From Eupransor demetentiae (GTDB lineage: Bacteria; Bacillota; Bacilli; Lactobacillales; Lactobacillaceae): 64,000 nt of DNA. The stretch is taken from positions 744,001-808,000 of the forward strand of contig NZ_CAWVOH010000001.1 of the NCBI RefSeq assembly GCF_963930865.1, written 5' to 3'. The notes under the pieces were generated by a model. The model ran no database searches. It was not told the DNA's origin and saw only the letters and a program-made list of their open reading frames with translations. The position numbers and the translations under genes were made by a program. Below, in pieces: positions 18,255 to 26,117 of this stretch (the first letter of the stretch is position 1; the number at the start of each line of letters is the position of its first letter).

Positions 18255-18614
18255 CTATTCGTTGGTCCGAATCCCTTGTACAATCACATTTACTTCGGAC
18301 ACACGAATACCCAAATAAGCGTCCAAGTTGTAAATAACCTTCTTTTGTACTGATTCTGAAATCTGAGGCAGACGCATACCGTACTGAGCCACGATGTAAA
18401 CGTCAACGCTGAGGCCGTTTTCCTTTTGATGAACCACAACACCACGACCGTAATTTTCACGGTTTAGGATTTGATTCATGCCATCACGCAAAGCAGCGCG
18501 TGAGGCCATGCCAACAACGCCGGGGTTAGCAATGGCTGCTCCACCAACGATGGTTGCGATTACATCGTTTTCAACGTCAATGTCCCCGTTTTTGGTTTTG
18601 ATTTTAATTGCCAT
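18255..18614 (-). CDS. Asp23/Gls24 family envelope-stress protein (YloU-like)
   Basis: The 119 residues match the Asp23/Gls24 fold: GDIDVENDVIATIVGGAAIA near the start, VVVHQKENGLSVDVYIVAQY in the middle and the ending DAYLGIRVSEVNVIVQGI. Members are linked to alkaline and envelope stress, and yloU lies before yloV (fakA) in Firmicutes generally. It is 8 nt from fakA and shares its transcript. Confidence 0.93.
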   Translation of the reverse strand: MAIKIKTKNGDIDVENDVIATIVGGAAIANPGVVGMASRAALRDGMNQILNRENYGRGVVVHQKENGLSVDVYIVAQYGMRLPQISESVQKKVIYNLDAYLGIRVSEVNVIVQGIRTNE

Positions 18615-18683
18615 AGTCGATTCCTCAGCCAGCGTTACCGCTCGCTATCCTTCCTCGATTGCTTTTAACTTATCTACTGATTA

Positions 18684-18692
18684 ATTGTAACA
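18684..18692 (-). promoter_or_regulatory. Extended -10 promoter of asp23-fakA
   Basis: The minus strand reads TGT followed by TACAAT (18689-18684), an extended -10 element; no convincing -35 is seen. It lies about 70 nt upstream of the asp23 start. Confidence 0.55.
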
Positions 18693-18727
18693 CAAATGAA
18701 ATATTTCTTTTAGAGGGTCTTTAAAAG

Positions 18728-18756
18728 AACAAAAAAAGCCACCCGAAAGTGGCTTC
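18728..18756 (-). terminator. Terminator of rpmB
   Basis: AGCCAC and GTGGCT form a stem around CCGAAA (18737-18754), followed on the minus strand by a seven-T run. It separates rpmB from asp23. Confidence 0.92.
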
Positions 18757-18759
18757 TGA

Positions 18760-18960
18760 TTATACACGCTCGATTGAACCGTTCTTTAGTCCGGCCTTCA
18801 AAGTGCGTGCTGTTAAATAAACCTTCTTGGGTGCAGATCCGTTAATCTTAACGGTAACCTTCTGCAAGTTAGGCTTCCAGCTACGACGACTTGAGTTCAA
18901 CGCGTGTGAACGTTGATTACCAAAGCGTGTACGCGCACCTGTAATAGCATCTTTTGCCAT
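18760..18960 (-). CDS. rpmB: Ribosomal protein bL28
   Basis: Large-subunit ribosomal protein of 66 residues with the family hallmarks MAKDAITGARTRFGNQRSHA, the SRRSWKPNLQKV segment and LTARTLKAGLKNG. The ATG at 18960 follows AAAGGAGG with good spacing. A longer in-frame reading to 19038 is promoter and leader sequence. It is a single-gene unit with its own promoter and terminator. Confidence 0.97.
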   Translation of the reverse strand: MAKDAITGARTRFGNQRSHALNSSRRSWKPNLQKVTVKINGSAPKKVYLTARTLKAGLKNGSIERV

Positions 18961-19007
18961 GTCCGACCCTCCTTTTCGAGCCACTTTTTTAAAAGCTCTT
19001 CTTACAA

Positions 19008-19038
19008 CATTAGTATACTTTACCAGAAGAATCGTCAT
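19008..19038 (-). promoter_or_regulatory. Promoter of rpmB
   Basis: The minus strand downstream of trxA has TTGTCA, 17 nt, then TAAAGT, with an overlapping better -10 TATACT just after it. Either gives a start 40-50 nt upstream of the rpmB ATG. Confidence 0.55.
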
Positions 19039-19049
19039 TTGACAAGCTA

Positions 19050-19364
19050 TTAAGCGTATTTCTCCAAGATCTTAGCCAACTGTTCTTTGTTGTGAAAACC
19101 AGTGATACGATCAACGATTTCGCCGTCTTTTTTAACGACAAGCGTTGGAATGGCACGAATTCCAAAGTTAGCGGGCGTTTCCTTATTCTGGTCAACGTCC
19201 ATCTTCAGGAAGTGCACTTGAGGCATTTCGCTTGAAAGCGCCTCTAATACTGGTGATTGCATCTTACATGGTCCACACCAAGTGGCCCAAAAATCAGTGA
19301 TTGATAGGCCTTGCTTAGAAGCTTCTTCAAAGTTTGAATCAGTTACTTCTTGTACTGTCATCAT
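19050..19364 (-). CDS. trxA: Thioredoxin
   Basis: Cytoplasmic disulfide reductase of 104 residues. The active site WATWCGPCK lies at about residues 27-35, and the cis-Pro loop RAIPTLVVKKDG near residue 73. The reading overlaps the thiN stop by 4 nt (ATGA), so it is the last gene of an rsgA-rpe-thiN-trxA unit. In Bacillus this position is taken by spoVM, so the thioredoxin is lineage-specific. Thioredoxin reductase is encoded at 59113-60042. Confidence 0.96.
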   Translation of the reverse strand: MMTVQEVTDSNFEEASKQGLSITDFWATWCGPCKMQSPVLEALSSEMPQVHFLKMDVDQNKETPANFGIRAIPTLVVKKDGEIVDRITGFHNKEQLAKILEKYA

Positions 19365-20032
19365 AAACCTCCATCTTTACTCTGGGTTACCATAAGAATT
19401 CCGGAAGAAAAGGAAACATGTACCAATTCTCCCACAAATTCATTCGATGACCACATTTTAGGCCAGTTAACCTTTGATGTCAAGGGGTACTCCGCATCAG
19501 GAATATCCAAATTCTCAACTAGACCTAATGCCATGAAACCCAAATACTTCATGCCAGCTAGCTTACGAACCGTCTTATGTCCCGGCAGTAAGTAGCTAAC
19601 CACGTTTTGACAATCGATAAAACGAATCTTTTCGGCGCTAGCTTGTAAATCAGGTTCCACCGGTAACCACAAGTTACTTAATAGGTGGTCAATTCGTCCG
19701 CCCGTCGCACCATAGACATTAATCAAGTCAACGGGCATTTCCACTGCATGTCGCAAGGCCAACTGCGTATCGGTAAAATCCTTGCGTGTCGGAACCTGTT
19801 CAATTTCAGCCGCTTGGATTTTAGACTGGACGAAGTCGAATTCTTCCGACGAAAGAGAATCAAAATCACCAACGACCAAAGCCGGGGTAATCCCCTTTTT
19901 TAACAGGTAATAAGCGCCACGGTCGGCCCCAATCCAAGGTCCTTTCTTAGAAAAAAGGCCAGCGGGCCACTGGTCCACTGGCCCACCCGCTAAGATATTC
20001 AATTCTTGAACGGTTTTTGCCAAATTATTCAC
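19361..20032 (-). CDS. thiN: Thiamine pyrophosphokinase ThiN
   Basis: Converts thiamine to thiamine pyrophosphate with ATP. The 223 residues show the family motifs LAGGP, IGADRGAYYLLKKGITPALVVGDFDSLS (near residues 36-63), RKDFTDTQLAL and YGATGGRIDHLLSNLWL. The chosen start is a GTG overlapping the end of rpe; it has only a weak ribosome site, which fits translational coupling. Thiamine pyrophosphate is the cofactor of phosphoketolase, central to heterofermentative sugar use. Confidence 0.93.
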   Translation of the reverse strand: MNNLAKTVQELNILAGGPVDQWPAGLFSKKGPWIGADRGAYYLLKKGITPALVVGDFDSLSSEEFDFVQSKIQAAEIEQVPTRKDFTDTQLALRHAVEMPVDLINVYGATGGRIDHLLSNLWLPVEPDLQASAEKIRFIDCQNVVSYLLPGHKTVRKLAGMKYLGFMALGLVENLDIPDAEYPLTSKVNWPKMWSSNEFVGELVHVSFSSGILMVTQSKDGGL

Positions 20033-20699
20033 TCACTACTGCTGAACTCGTCAACTTCTTCAAACGTGCGATTTTAGCGGCAGGATCCTTCTTATCATAA
20101 ACGTATGAACCCGCCACAAAAACGTTCGCACCAGCTTCATAAGCCTGACGAATGGTTTGATCAGTGATACCACCATCGACTTCAATATCAAACTTCAAAT
20201 CGTTCATTGAGCGGTAAGTATCCAACTGCGTAATCTTATCGACCGTTGATGGCAAGAACTTTTGGCCACCAAAGCCAGGGTTAACAGTCATAACCAAAAC
20301 CTGGTCAACCATGCCCAAAACCGGTGTAATTGCTGAAACAGGCGTTCCAGGATTAATCACAACTTCGGCCTTAACGCCGCGATCCTTAATCATTTGCAAG
20401 GCACGGTAAATGTGAGGGGTTGATTCAGCGTGAATTCCAATGATGTCGGCCCCATTGTCACACAATTGATCAATAAACTTTTCCGGGTTAACCACCATCA
20501 TGTGGACATCAAGCTTCAAGTTAGTCTCCGGACGCAACTGCTTAACCCAGTTAGGACCGTAAGAAATGGCCGGAACAAAGGAACCGTCCATGATATCGAT
20601 GTGGAGATATTCAGCGCCAGCTTCTTCAACCAACTTCACGTCACGTTCCAAATTCGTATAATCCGCACTCAAAATTGAGGGAGCGATAATTCCTGCCAT
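20025..20699 (-). CDS. rpe: Ribulose-phosphate 3-epimerase
   Basis: Interconverts ribulose 5-phosphate and xylulose 5-phosphate, the substrate of phosphoketolase. The 224-residue TIM barrel begins GIIAPSILSADYTNL, with YLHIDIMDGSFVPAISYG (metal-binding His and Asp), VHMMV, MTVNPGFGGQKF and EVDGGI. The ATG at 20699 is chosen because AGAAGG lies 9 nt upstream; a TTG three codons earlier has no site. It sits between rsgA and thiN as in many Firmicutes. Confidence 0.96.
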   Translation of the reverse strand: MAGIIAPSILSADYTNLERDVKLVEEAGAEYLHIDIMDGSFVPAISYGPNWVKQLRPETNLKLDVHMMVVNPEKFIDQLCDNGADIIGIHAESTPHIYRALQMIKDRGVKAEVVINPGTPVSAITPVLGMVDQVLVMTVNPGFGGQKFLPSTVDKITQLDTYRSMNDLKFDIEVDGGITDQTIRQAYEAGANVFVAGSYVYDKKDPAAKIARLKKLTSSAVVSE

Positions 20700-20721
20700 A
20701 CTTTTCAACCTTCTTTACACT

Positions 20722-21612
20722 TTATTTGTTTTTACGATACTTCGGCTTACGTGCCTTCATCAACTCGTAAAAGAGCTTATAACTATTATACCGTGATGCT
20801 GCGATTGTGCCAAGCGAGACCGCCTCTTTTACCGCACAACCAGGCTCATTTAAATGCTGGCAGGCACGAAAACGACAGTTAACCGATGCCGCCCGCATTT
20901 CAGGGAAATACTTGACCAGGTCCTCAACCGGAAAATCAAAAACTTCATAAGATGAAAAACCAGGAGTATCCGCAATCAGGGCCGCCAAAAACGGAATTGG
21001 AATCAAGGTAACTTTACGCGTCGTGTGCTTTCCACGACTGAGGGCTTTGGAGACCTCGCCCGTTTCAAGTGCCAATTCGGGTGAAATTTGGTTTAAGAGG
21101 GTCGACTTGCCCGCTCCAGTTTGCCCCATGAAGACCAAAACTTTGTCGCGTAAATGCGGCGTCAACTCTTCCACCGCCTTCGGACCGCTCATCACAACGG
21201 GATAGCCGATTTTTTGATAGAGTTTTTGCCAGTTTTGATAATCCTCGAGTTCTTGGTCATCCAGCAAATCCGCCTTAGAAAAGTAAATTAAGGCCGGGAC
21301 ACCGGCTGCTTCGAGCGCGACTAACTGCCGATCCAGCAAATTAGGATTAAAGTCTGGTTCTTTCAAAGCCGTCACAATCACGGCTAAATCAATGTTGGCG
21401 ATTGGCGGGCGAACTAAAGCGTTCTGGCGGGGATCAATGGCCCATAGAAAGCCATCCCCATTTTCCGAATCAAATTCAACAAAATCCCCGACAAGGGGCT
21501 TTTCCTTATTCTTACGGAACTGACCACGGGCCCGTGTCCGAAAGACCTGACCATCGGCTGTCTGAACGTCATAGTAACCACTTAATGATTGTATAATTCG
21601 ACCGGTTTGCAT
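20722..21612 (-). CDS. rsgA: Ribosome small subunit-dependent GTPase RsgA
   Basis: Circularly permuted GTPase that checks late 30S maturation. The 296 residues have an N-terminal OB fold (IIQSLSGYYDVQTADG), G4 FSKAD, then G1 GQTGAGKSTLLNQI near residue 164 and G3 DTPG near residue 205. A C-terminal zinc motif has Cys and His in the stretch from NCRFRACQHLNEPGCAV. No ribosome site precedes the ATG and the predicted transcript starts at or next to the ATG. Confidence 0.96.
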   Translation of the reverse strand: MQTGRIIQSLSGYYDVQTADGQVFRTRARGQFRKNKEKPLVGDFVEFDSENGDGFLWAIDPRQNALVRPPIANIDLAVIVTALKEPDFNPNLLDRQLVALEAAGVPALIYFSKADLLDDQELEDYQNWQKLYQKIGYPVVMSGPKAVEELTPHLRDKVLVFMGQTGAGKSTLLNQISPELALETGEVSKALSRGKHTTRKVTLIPIPFLAALIADTPGFSSYEVFDFPVEDLVKYFPEMRAASVNCRFRACQHLNEPGCAVKEAVSLGTIAASRYNSYKLFYELMKARKPKYRKNK

Positions 21613-21618
21613 AAGGAA

Positions 21619-21627
21619 ATTATAGCA
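21619..21627 (-). promoter_or_regulatory. rsgA promoter predicting a leaderless mRNA
   Basis: The minus strand reads TGC directly before TATAAT (21624-21619), an extended -10 element. The first base of the rsgA ATG is 21612, seven bases past the -10, where transcription should start. There is no ribosome site between them. Confidence 0.6.
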
Positions 21628-21662
21628 TACGCTGACGCTTTAACTACGCTTCATAAATATGG

Positions 21663-21668
21663 TATAAT
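21663..21668 (+). promoter_or_regulatory. -10 element of DUF805 gene promoter
   Basis: TATAAT at 21663-21668 lies 31 bases upstream of the TTG start. The -35 region is weak (TTTAAC with an 18-nt spacer). It is back to back with the rsgA promoter. Confidence 0.5.
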
Positions 21669-21699
21669 TGAAATATAGAACATATTGGAGGAAAGAATC

Positions 21700-22077
21700 T
21701 TGTTAAATAGTTATAAGAAATTCTGGACGAACCTTTTTGTAATTAATGGTACGGCTAGTCGTGCAGATTATTGGTGGCCAGCAGTGATTAACTTTGTCAT
21801 TGCCGGTATCTTTGGTGGCATTTTTGGTAACATCTACCAAAGCGCCAATGGTCACAGCATTACTGAAATTTTCACCTGGACGGACCTGGGCAGCAACATG
21901 ATTTACAACGTGATTGTCTTGTTGCTCTTCTTAGCAGAATTAACGGTGACGATTCGTCGCTTACACGACAGTGATCACTCCGGTTGGTGGGTGCTTCTAC
22001 CAATCATCCCGGTATTGGGTTACTTCGCCCTACTCATTATGATGCTCTTCCCCGGCCGCTCAAACCGCTGGTCATAA
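21700..22077 (+). CDS. DUF805 family membrane protein
   Basis: Membrane protein of 125 residues. The N-terminal NSYKKFWTNLFVINGTASR, then RADYWW, and the later RRLHDSDHSGWW are the DUF805 signatures, with four hydrophobic helices. Function is unknown. The start is TTG at 21700, 7 nt after GGAGGA; the earlier in-frame TTG overlaps that site. The gene lies antisense inside the otherwise conserved prkC-rsgA cluster, with its own promoter and terminator. Confidence 0.88.
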   Translation: MLNSYKKFWTNLFVINGTASRADYWWPAVINFVIAGIFGGIFGNIYQSANGHSITEIFTWTDLGSNMIYNVIVLLLFLAELTVTIRRLHDSDHSGWWVLLPIIPVLGYFALLIMMLFPGRSNRWS

Positions 22078-22085
22078 TCGCAAAA

Positions 22086-22119
22086 GAAAAAGCCAAGCCT
22101 TAAAGGCTTGGCTTTTTTT
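22086..22119. terminator. Bidirectional terminator of DUF805 gene and prkC
   Basis: A 10-bp stem AGCCAAGCCT/AGGCTTGGCT with a 3-nt loop is flanked by A run and T run, so it works for both converging genes. Confidence 0.93.
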
Positions 22120-22124
22120 ATTGT

Positions 22125-24014
22125 CTAAAAGAGGTCTAAGGCGGTCCTGATGTTACTCTTCGAGCCGGAACTCGTTGAACCACCAGAACTATTATTATCA
22201 CTACCGCCGTTACCAGCGCCACCCCCATTATTGGATGGACTGGAATTGCTTGACGAAGCTTCAGAACCATCAGACAGTGTGACTTCTAAGGTTTGGTCAG
22301 AAGACATCTTACTGTTGGCCTTTTGCGACTGGGAAATAACCTGGTTACGGGGCTTTTCACTCGCAATATAAGTGTAGTTGACCGTAATGTTATGGTTATT
22401 CTTCCAAGTTTCAACCACACTTTGGTCTTGACCAGTGAAGTCCGGTACCGTTACCTTAGCAGGTCCGGAAGAAACCACGAAGGTCACCGTCGTCGTGTTT
22501 GGATCAACGGCCGTACCAGCGTCAATTGACTGGGAAATAATCTTACCCGACGGTACATCGTTTGATGACTTCATCGTCTTTTTAACGGTGAAACCTTGGG
22601 CCGTCAATTGCGTTGCAGTCGTACTGTAATCGGCATCAGTATAATCACCAAAGCGGATTGTCTGACCACCGGTTGAAACAATCAACTTAACCGTGGTGCC
22701 CTTGCGAACCCGGTCACCGGCGGATGGATTAGTCCGAACAACTTGACCCTTGCTGACGGTCTTCGAAGTCGTTTGGACCACCACAGGGTCAACTTGCAGG
22801 TTAGCATTTTCCAACTTTGCAATCGCTTGACTACGACTCATGTTGCTGACGTCAGGAACGGCCAAGTAGTTCGATTGGATTTTGGCAATTCCAAAAATCA
22901 AACCGAGCAGAACTAAGAGCGCACCGATGGCAATCAACCAGCGCTTGGGATCGTGATACTTGATACCGTTGGCTTTCAGGGTCTTACGAACATACTTTGG
23001 TGTTCGGTCAACGAGCTGCGCGATTTTCTTGACGGAATAGCCCTTGCGGCCATAGTCAATAATGTCGCTGACAACAGAACTTGGCTGGTCTTCCCGATCA
23101 CCTTTATCTTGCAAATCGGCCGGATTGGTCGTTGGCATAATCCGCGTTTCATCATCATGATTTGCGGCAACGAAGGGTTCTTCGTTTGCACGGCGAGGTG
23201 ACAAAACCGTCTTCAAGTCGTCCGACATTTCCTCGGCAGAATCGTAACGGTCGGCCGGATCCTTCGCCGTGGCCTTCAAAACAACGTTTTCCAAAGCTTG
23301 GGGCACATCTGGATCGAAGTCCCGTACGGAAGGCATTGGCATGGTAGCGTGCTTAAGGGCAACACTGGCCGCCGTTTCGCCTTCGTAGGGAACCCGGTTG
23401 GTTAACATCTGATAGAGGATAACCCCGAGGGCATAGATATCCGATTTAACCGAGGCCCCTTCCCCGCGCGTTTGCTCGGGGGAAATGTAATGAACGGAGC
23501 CAATCACCGTGTTGGTCTGGGTCAAATCTTGGCTTTCTTTTGCCATAGCGATGCCGAAATCAGTGATTTTAACCTGGCCATGCGTGTCAATCAAGACATT
23601 TTGTGGCTTCAAATCACGGTGAATAATGCCGGCTTGATGGGCCACTTGAACGGCTTCCAAAATCTGTCGCATGATGTCGACGATTTCACGATAAGGAATT
23701 GGGAAGTTTTGGTTGATGTAATCCTTCAAATCCGTTCCATCAACGTATTCCATCACCAAGTAATTGGAGCCATCGTATTGGCCGACGTCGTAAGCTTGGA
23801 CAATGTGGTCGTTAACAAGGGCCGTTGCGGCTTTGGCTTCCCGCTGGAAGCGCTCTTCAAGATCCTTACGTCCCTGCAAGTCCAAACGCATAATTTTTAA
23901 AGTGACATCGCGATCAAGGTATTGATCGTGAGCAAGATAGACGTTGGCCATACCGCCCCCACCGAGGGGGCGTACAATTTGGTATCGACCGTCAATCACA
24001 GTACCTGCTTGCAT
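22125..24014 (-). CDS. prkC: PASTA-domain Ser/Thr protein kinase (PrkC/PknB/StkP type)
   Basis: Membrane kinase sensing muropeptides or lipid II and phosphorylating division and wall proteins. The 629 residues have a kinase domain with GGGGMANVYLA (P loop), IHRDLKPQNV (catalytic Asp) and TDFGIA. Then come a basic juxtamembrane region, a helix (WLIAIGALLVLLGLIFGIA, about residue 355), three PASTA repeats, and a C-terminal Ser/Asn/Gly-rich tail of about 40 residues. The ATG at 24014 follows TTGAGGTTAAT, so upstream in-frame codons were excluded. The phosphatase gene is 7 nt upstream. Confidence 0.95.
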   Translation of the reverse strand: MQAGTVIDGRYQIVRPLGGGGMANVYLAHDQYLDRDVTLKIMRLDLQGRKDLEERFQREAKAATALVNDHIVQAYDVGQYDGSNYLVMEYVDGTDLKDYINQNFPIPYREIVDIMRQILEAVQVAHQAGIIHRDLKPQNVLIDTHGQVKITDFGIAMAKESQDLTQTNTVIGSVHYISPEQTRGEGASVKSDIYALGVILYQMLTNRVPYEGETAASVALKHATMPMPSVRDFDPDVPQALENVVLKATAKDPADRYDSAEEMSDDLKTVLSPRRANEEPFVAANHDDETRIMPTTNPADLQDKGDREDQPSSVVSDIIDYGRKGYSVKKIAQLVDRTPKYVRKTLKANGIKYHDPKRWLIAIGALLVLLGLIFGIAKIQSNYLAVPDVSNMSRSQAIAKLENANLQVDPVVVQTTSKTVSKGQVVRTNPSAGDRVRKGTTVKLIVSTGGQTIRFGDYTDADYSTTATQLTAQGFTVKKTMKSSNDVPSGKIISQSIDAGTAVDPNTTTVTFVVSSGPAKVTVPDFTGQDQSVVETWKNNHNITVNYTYIASEKPRNQVISQSQKANSKMSSDQTLEVTLSDGSEASSSNSSPSNNGGGAGNGGSDNNSSGGSTSSGSKSNIRTALDLF

Positions 24015-24021
24015 ATTAACC

Positions 24022-24768
24022 TCAATCCTTTCTGTCACTTGCAGCCTGATCACTCATCGCAATCAAGGCAGTAATATTGTCGGAAGCATCCCGTCGGTTG
24101 GCCTCATCAATCAACTCATCCACCCGCTCTTGTAAGGGCTGGTTGGAAGAAATAATGGCGGCCATTTCGTGATCCGTCAGGGCCTTAGGCAAGCCATCCG
24201 AGGTCAGGAAAATAATGTCATTCTTTTCCAATTGATGTTGATGATATTCCAAATCGATTTGGTTATTAACGCCGACGTAACGCGTAATGCTGTTGGCTTC
24301 CGGCAGCTTGGCATCGTAATCCTTGCCATCCTGTCGCGCCAGTTCGTTGCGCAACGTGTGGTCAAAGGACAACTGCGTCAAACGCTGATCACGAACGTAG
24401 TAGGCTTTTGAATCACCAGCGTTAGCGACCAAAAGCTGATTACCGACGACGACAGCCAAAACGATAGTCGTCGCCATGTTGGCCGTTGCCTGATGATTCT
24501 GACCGACTTCAATCACCGTTTCATTGGCTTGAGCAATCGTCTTGTCGAGCCAATCCTTGATTTCGTCTAGCAAAGTTAAAGTCGTCAACTGCCAGGCTTC
24601 ACCAAGAAAGTGAATGACGAGCTGACTGGCCTGCTGACTACCGGGATTGGATGCGACGCCGTCAGCAACAAGCATCAACGGAATATTATTTTGATTGTAG
24701 TAAGCCCCCACGGCGTCCTGATTATTCTGCCGTTGGGCACCCTTATCGGTACGATAAGCAATGATCAT
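24022..24768 (-). CDS. stp: PP2C-type Ser/Thr phosphatase (Stp/PrpC)
   Basis: Metal-dependent phosphatase that reverses the partner kinase. The 248 residues contain DKGAQRQNNQDAVGAY (canonical RxxNQD), LMLVADGVASN (metal Asp, usually DGMGG), VANAGDSKAYY, FLTSDGLPKAL and RDASDNITALI. The usual DGMGGH is DGVASN here, a variation seen among lactic acid bacteria. It lies between rsmB and prkC, as usual. Confidence 0.94.
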   Translation of the reverse strand: MIIAYRTDKGAQRQNNQDAVGAYYNQNNIPLMLVADGVASNPGSQQASQLVIHFLGEAWQLTTLTLLDEIKDWLDKTIAQANETVIEVGQNHQATANMATTIVLAVVVGNQLLVANAGDSKAYYVRDQRLTQLSFDHTLRNELARQDGKDYDAKLPEANSITRYVGVNNQIDLEYHQHQLEKNDIIFLTSDGLPKALTDHEMAAIISSNQPLQERVDELIDEANRRDASDNITALIAMSDQAASDRKD

Positions 24769-24773
24769 AAAAT

Positions 24774-26117
24774 TTACTCTCTGTGCTTGAATGCGGCCAA
24801 GAAGAAGCCATCCGTCTGATAATCATCGGGATAAATGTGCAAGGCGGCTTCTGTACGGTCAGCCTTAAGATTTTTAGACGTCTGTACGGGAATTTGTTCA
24901 AAATCAGGATTGTCCGCTAAGAATTGGGCGACCACCTGGTCATTTTCCTGTGGCAAAATCGTACAAGTGCTATAGACCATGATACCATTTTGGCTCAAAA
25001 CCTGACTAGCGGCGGACAAAATGCTTAATTGCAACTTCGCCAAACTTTCCACGTCTGCTAACGACTTTTCGTAGCGAATTTCCGGCTTACGACGGAGCAG
25101 CCCCAAACCAGAACAAGGTGCATCGACCAAGATGCGGTCGTATTTTTCGGTCAAAGTTTCAGGAATCTTGCGGGCATCGAGTTTCTTCACTTGAATCTGC
25201 TCTGAAAGTCCCAAACGCTCGGCATTTTGTTCAATTAATTTGAGCTTGTGGTCGTGAATATCAAGGGCCAAAACCTGGCCATCAGCTGGCAAGTTTTCAG
25301 CGATTTGCGTGGTTTTACCGCCAGGAGCGGCCGCCACGTCCAAAGCCTGCTTAACCTGCTCGTTAACTTGCAGTGCTTCAACAGGCAGCATAGCACTTTC
25401 ATCCTGAATGGTAATCAAGCCCAGCTTGTAGGCCTTACTGTGCACAACTGAATTTTTTCCTTTAATCACAAGGCCTTCAGCAGCCACCGGAGAGGCTTCA
25501 ACTTCGTAACCCTCTTCGGTTAATAGCTGGCGAACTTCCCTAGGGGTCGCCTTCTTTAGGTTAACGCGCACCGACTGGTGCGGTGCTTGGTTAATGGCCT
25601 GCAAGATGGCCGTGACCTTATCCAAACCCAGGCTTTCTTCAAGTTCACTAATGAGCCAAGTGGGCACCGAATATTCAACGGATAGACGTTCCACGGGGTC
25701 TTTGATTTGCTTAAAATCGGGTAAACCTTGGCGGTCAATTTGGTGCAAAATCGCCGTGACAAACTTGGTCGTCCCGCTGTGACCTAGCTTTTTGGCCACT
25801 TCAATGCTTTCGTTAAAAACGGCATGCTTGGGAACTTTATCCAACATTTGCCACTGGTACAAGGCACTATATAGCAGTTCCCGTACCCAGTTATCGAGCT
25901 TTTTACCCGCAATAAAGGGTTGCAACCAGTAGGCTAGGGTCAAACGATGTTGGATGACGCCGTAGACCAAATTAGTCAGCAAATGACGATTAGCGAGCGA
26001 AAGCTCGTTTTTCTTGATGACCTGATTAAGTTGTAGATTCGAATAAGCCCCCTCTTTAACACGGGACAGGGTCTGTACCGCTAAAATTCGGGGGTTATCA
26101 CTTTGTACTTTTTTCAT
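24774..26117 (-). CDS. rsmB: 16S rRNA (cytosine967-C5)-methyltransferase RsmB
   Basis: SAM-dependent methyltransferase for C967 of 16S rRNA. The 447 residues have an N-terminal NusB-like domain (to about residue 145) and a C-terminal catalytic domain with DVAAAPGGKTTQIAE, VDAPCSGLGLLRRKPEIRY (motif IV Cys) and MVYSTCTILPQEND (catalytic Cys). The start is placed at the ATG overlapping the fmt stop (TAATG), with GAGGAA upstream; earlier in-frame codons lie inside fmt. Confidence 0.96.
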   Translation of the reverse strand: MKKVQSDNPRILAVQTLSRVKEGAYSNLQLNQVIKKNELSLANRHLLTNLVYGVIQHRLTLAYWLQPFIAGKKLDNWVRELLYSALYQWQMLDKVPKHAVFNESIEVAKKLGHSGTTKFVTAILHQIDRQGLPDFKQIKDPVERLSVEYSVPTWLISELEESLGLDKVTAILQAINQAPHQSVRVNLKKATPREVRQLLTEEGYEVEASPVAAEGLVIKGKNSVVHSKAYKLGLITIQDESAMLPVEALQVNEQVKQALDVAAAPGGKTTQIAENLPADGQVLALDIHDHKLKLIEQNAERLGLSEQIQVKKLDARKIPETLTEKYDRILVDAPCSGLGLLRRKPEIRYEKSLADVESLAKLQLSILSAASQVLSQNGIMVYSTCTILPQENDQVVAQFLADNPDFEQIPVQTSKNLKADRTEAALHIYPDDYQTDGFFLAAFKHRE

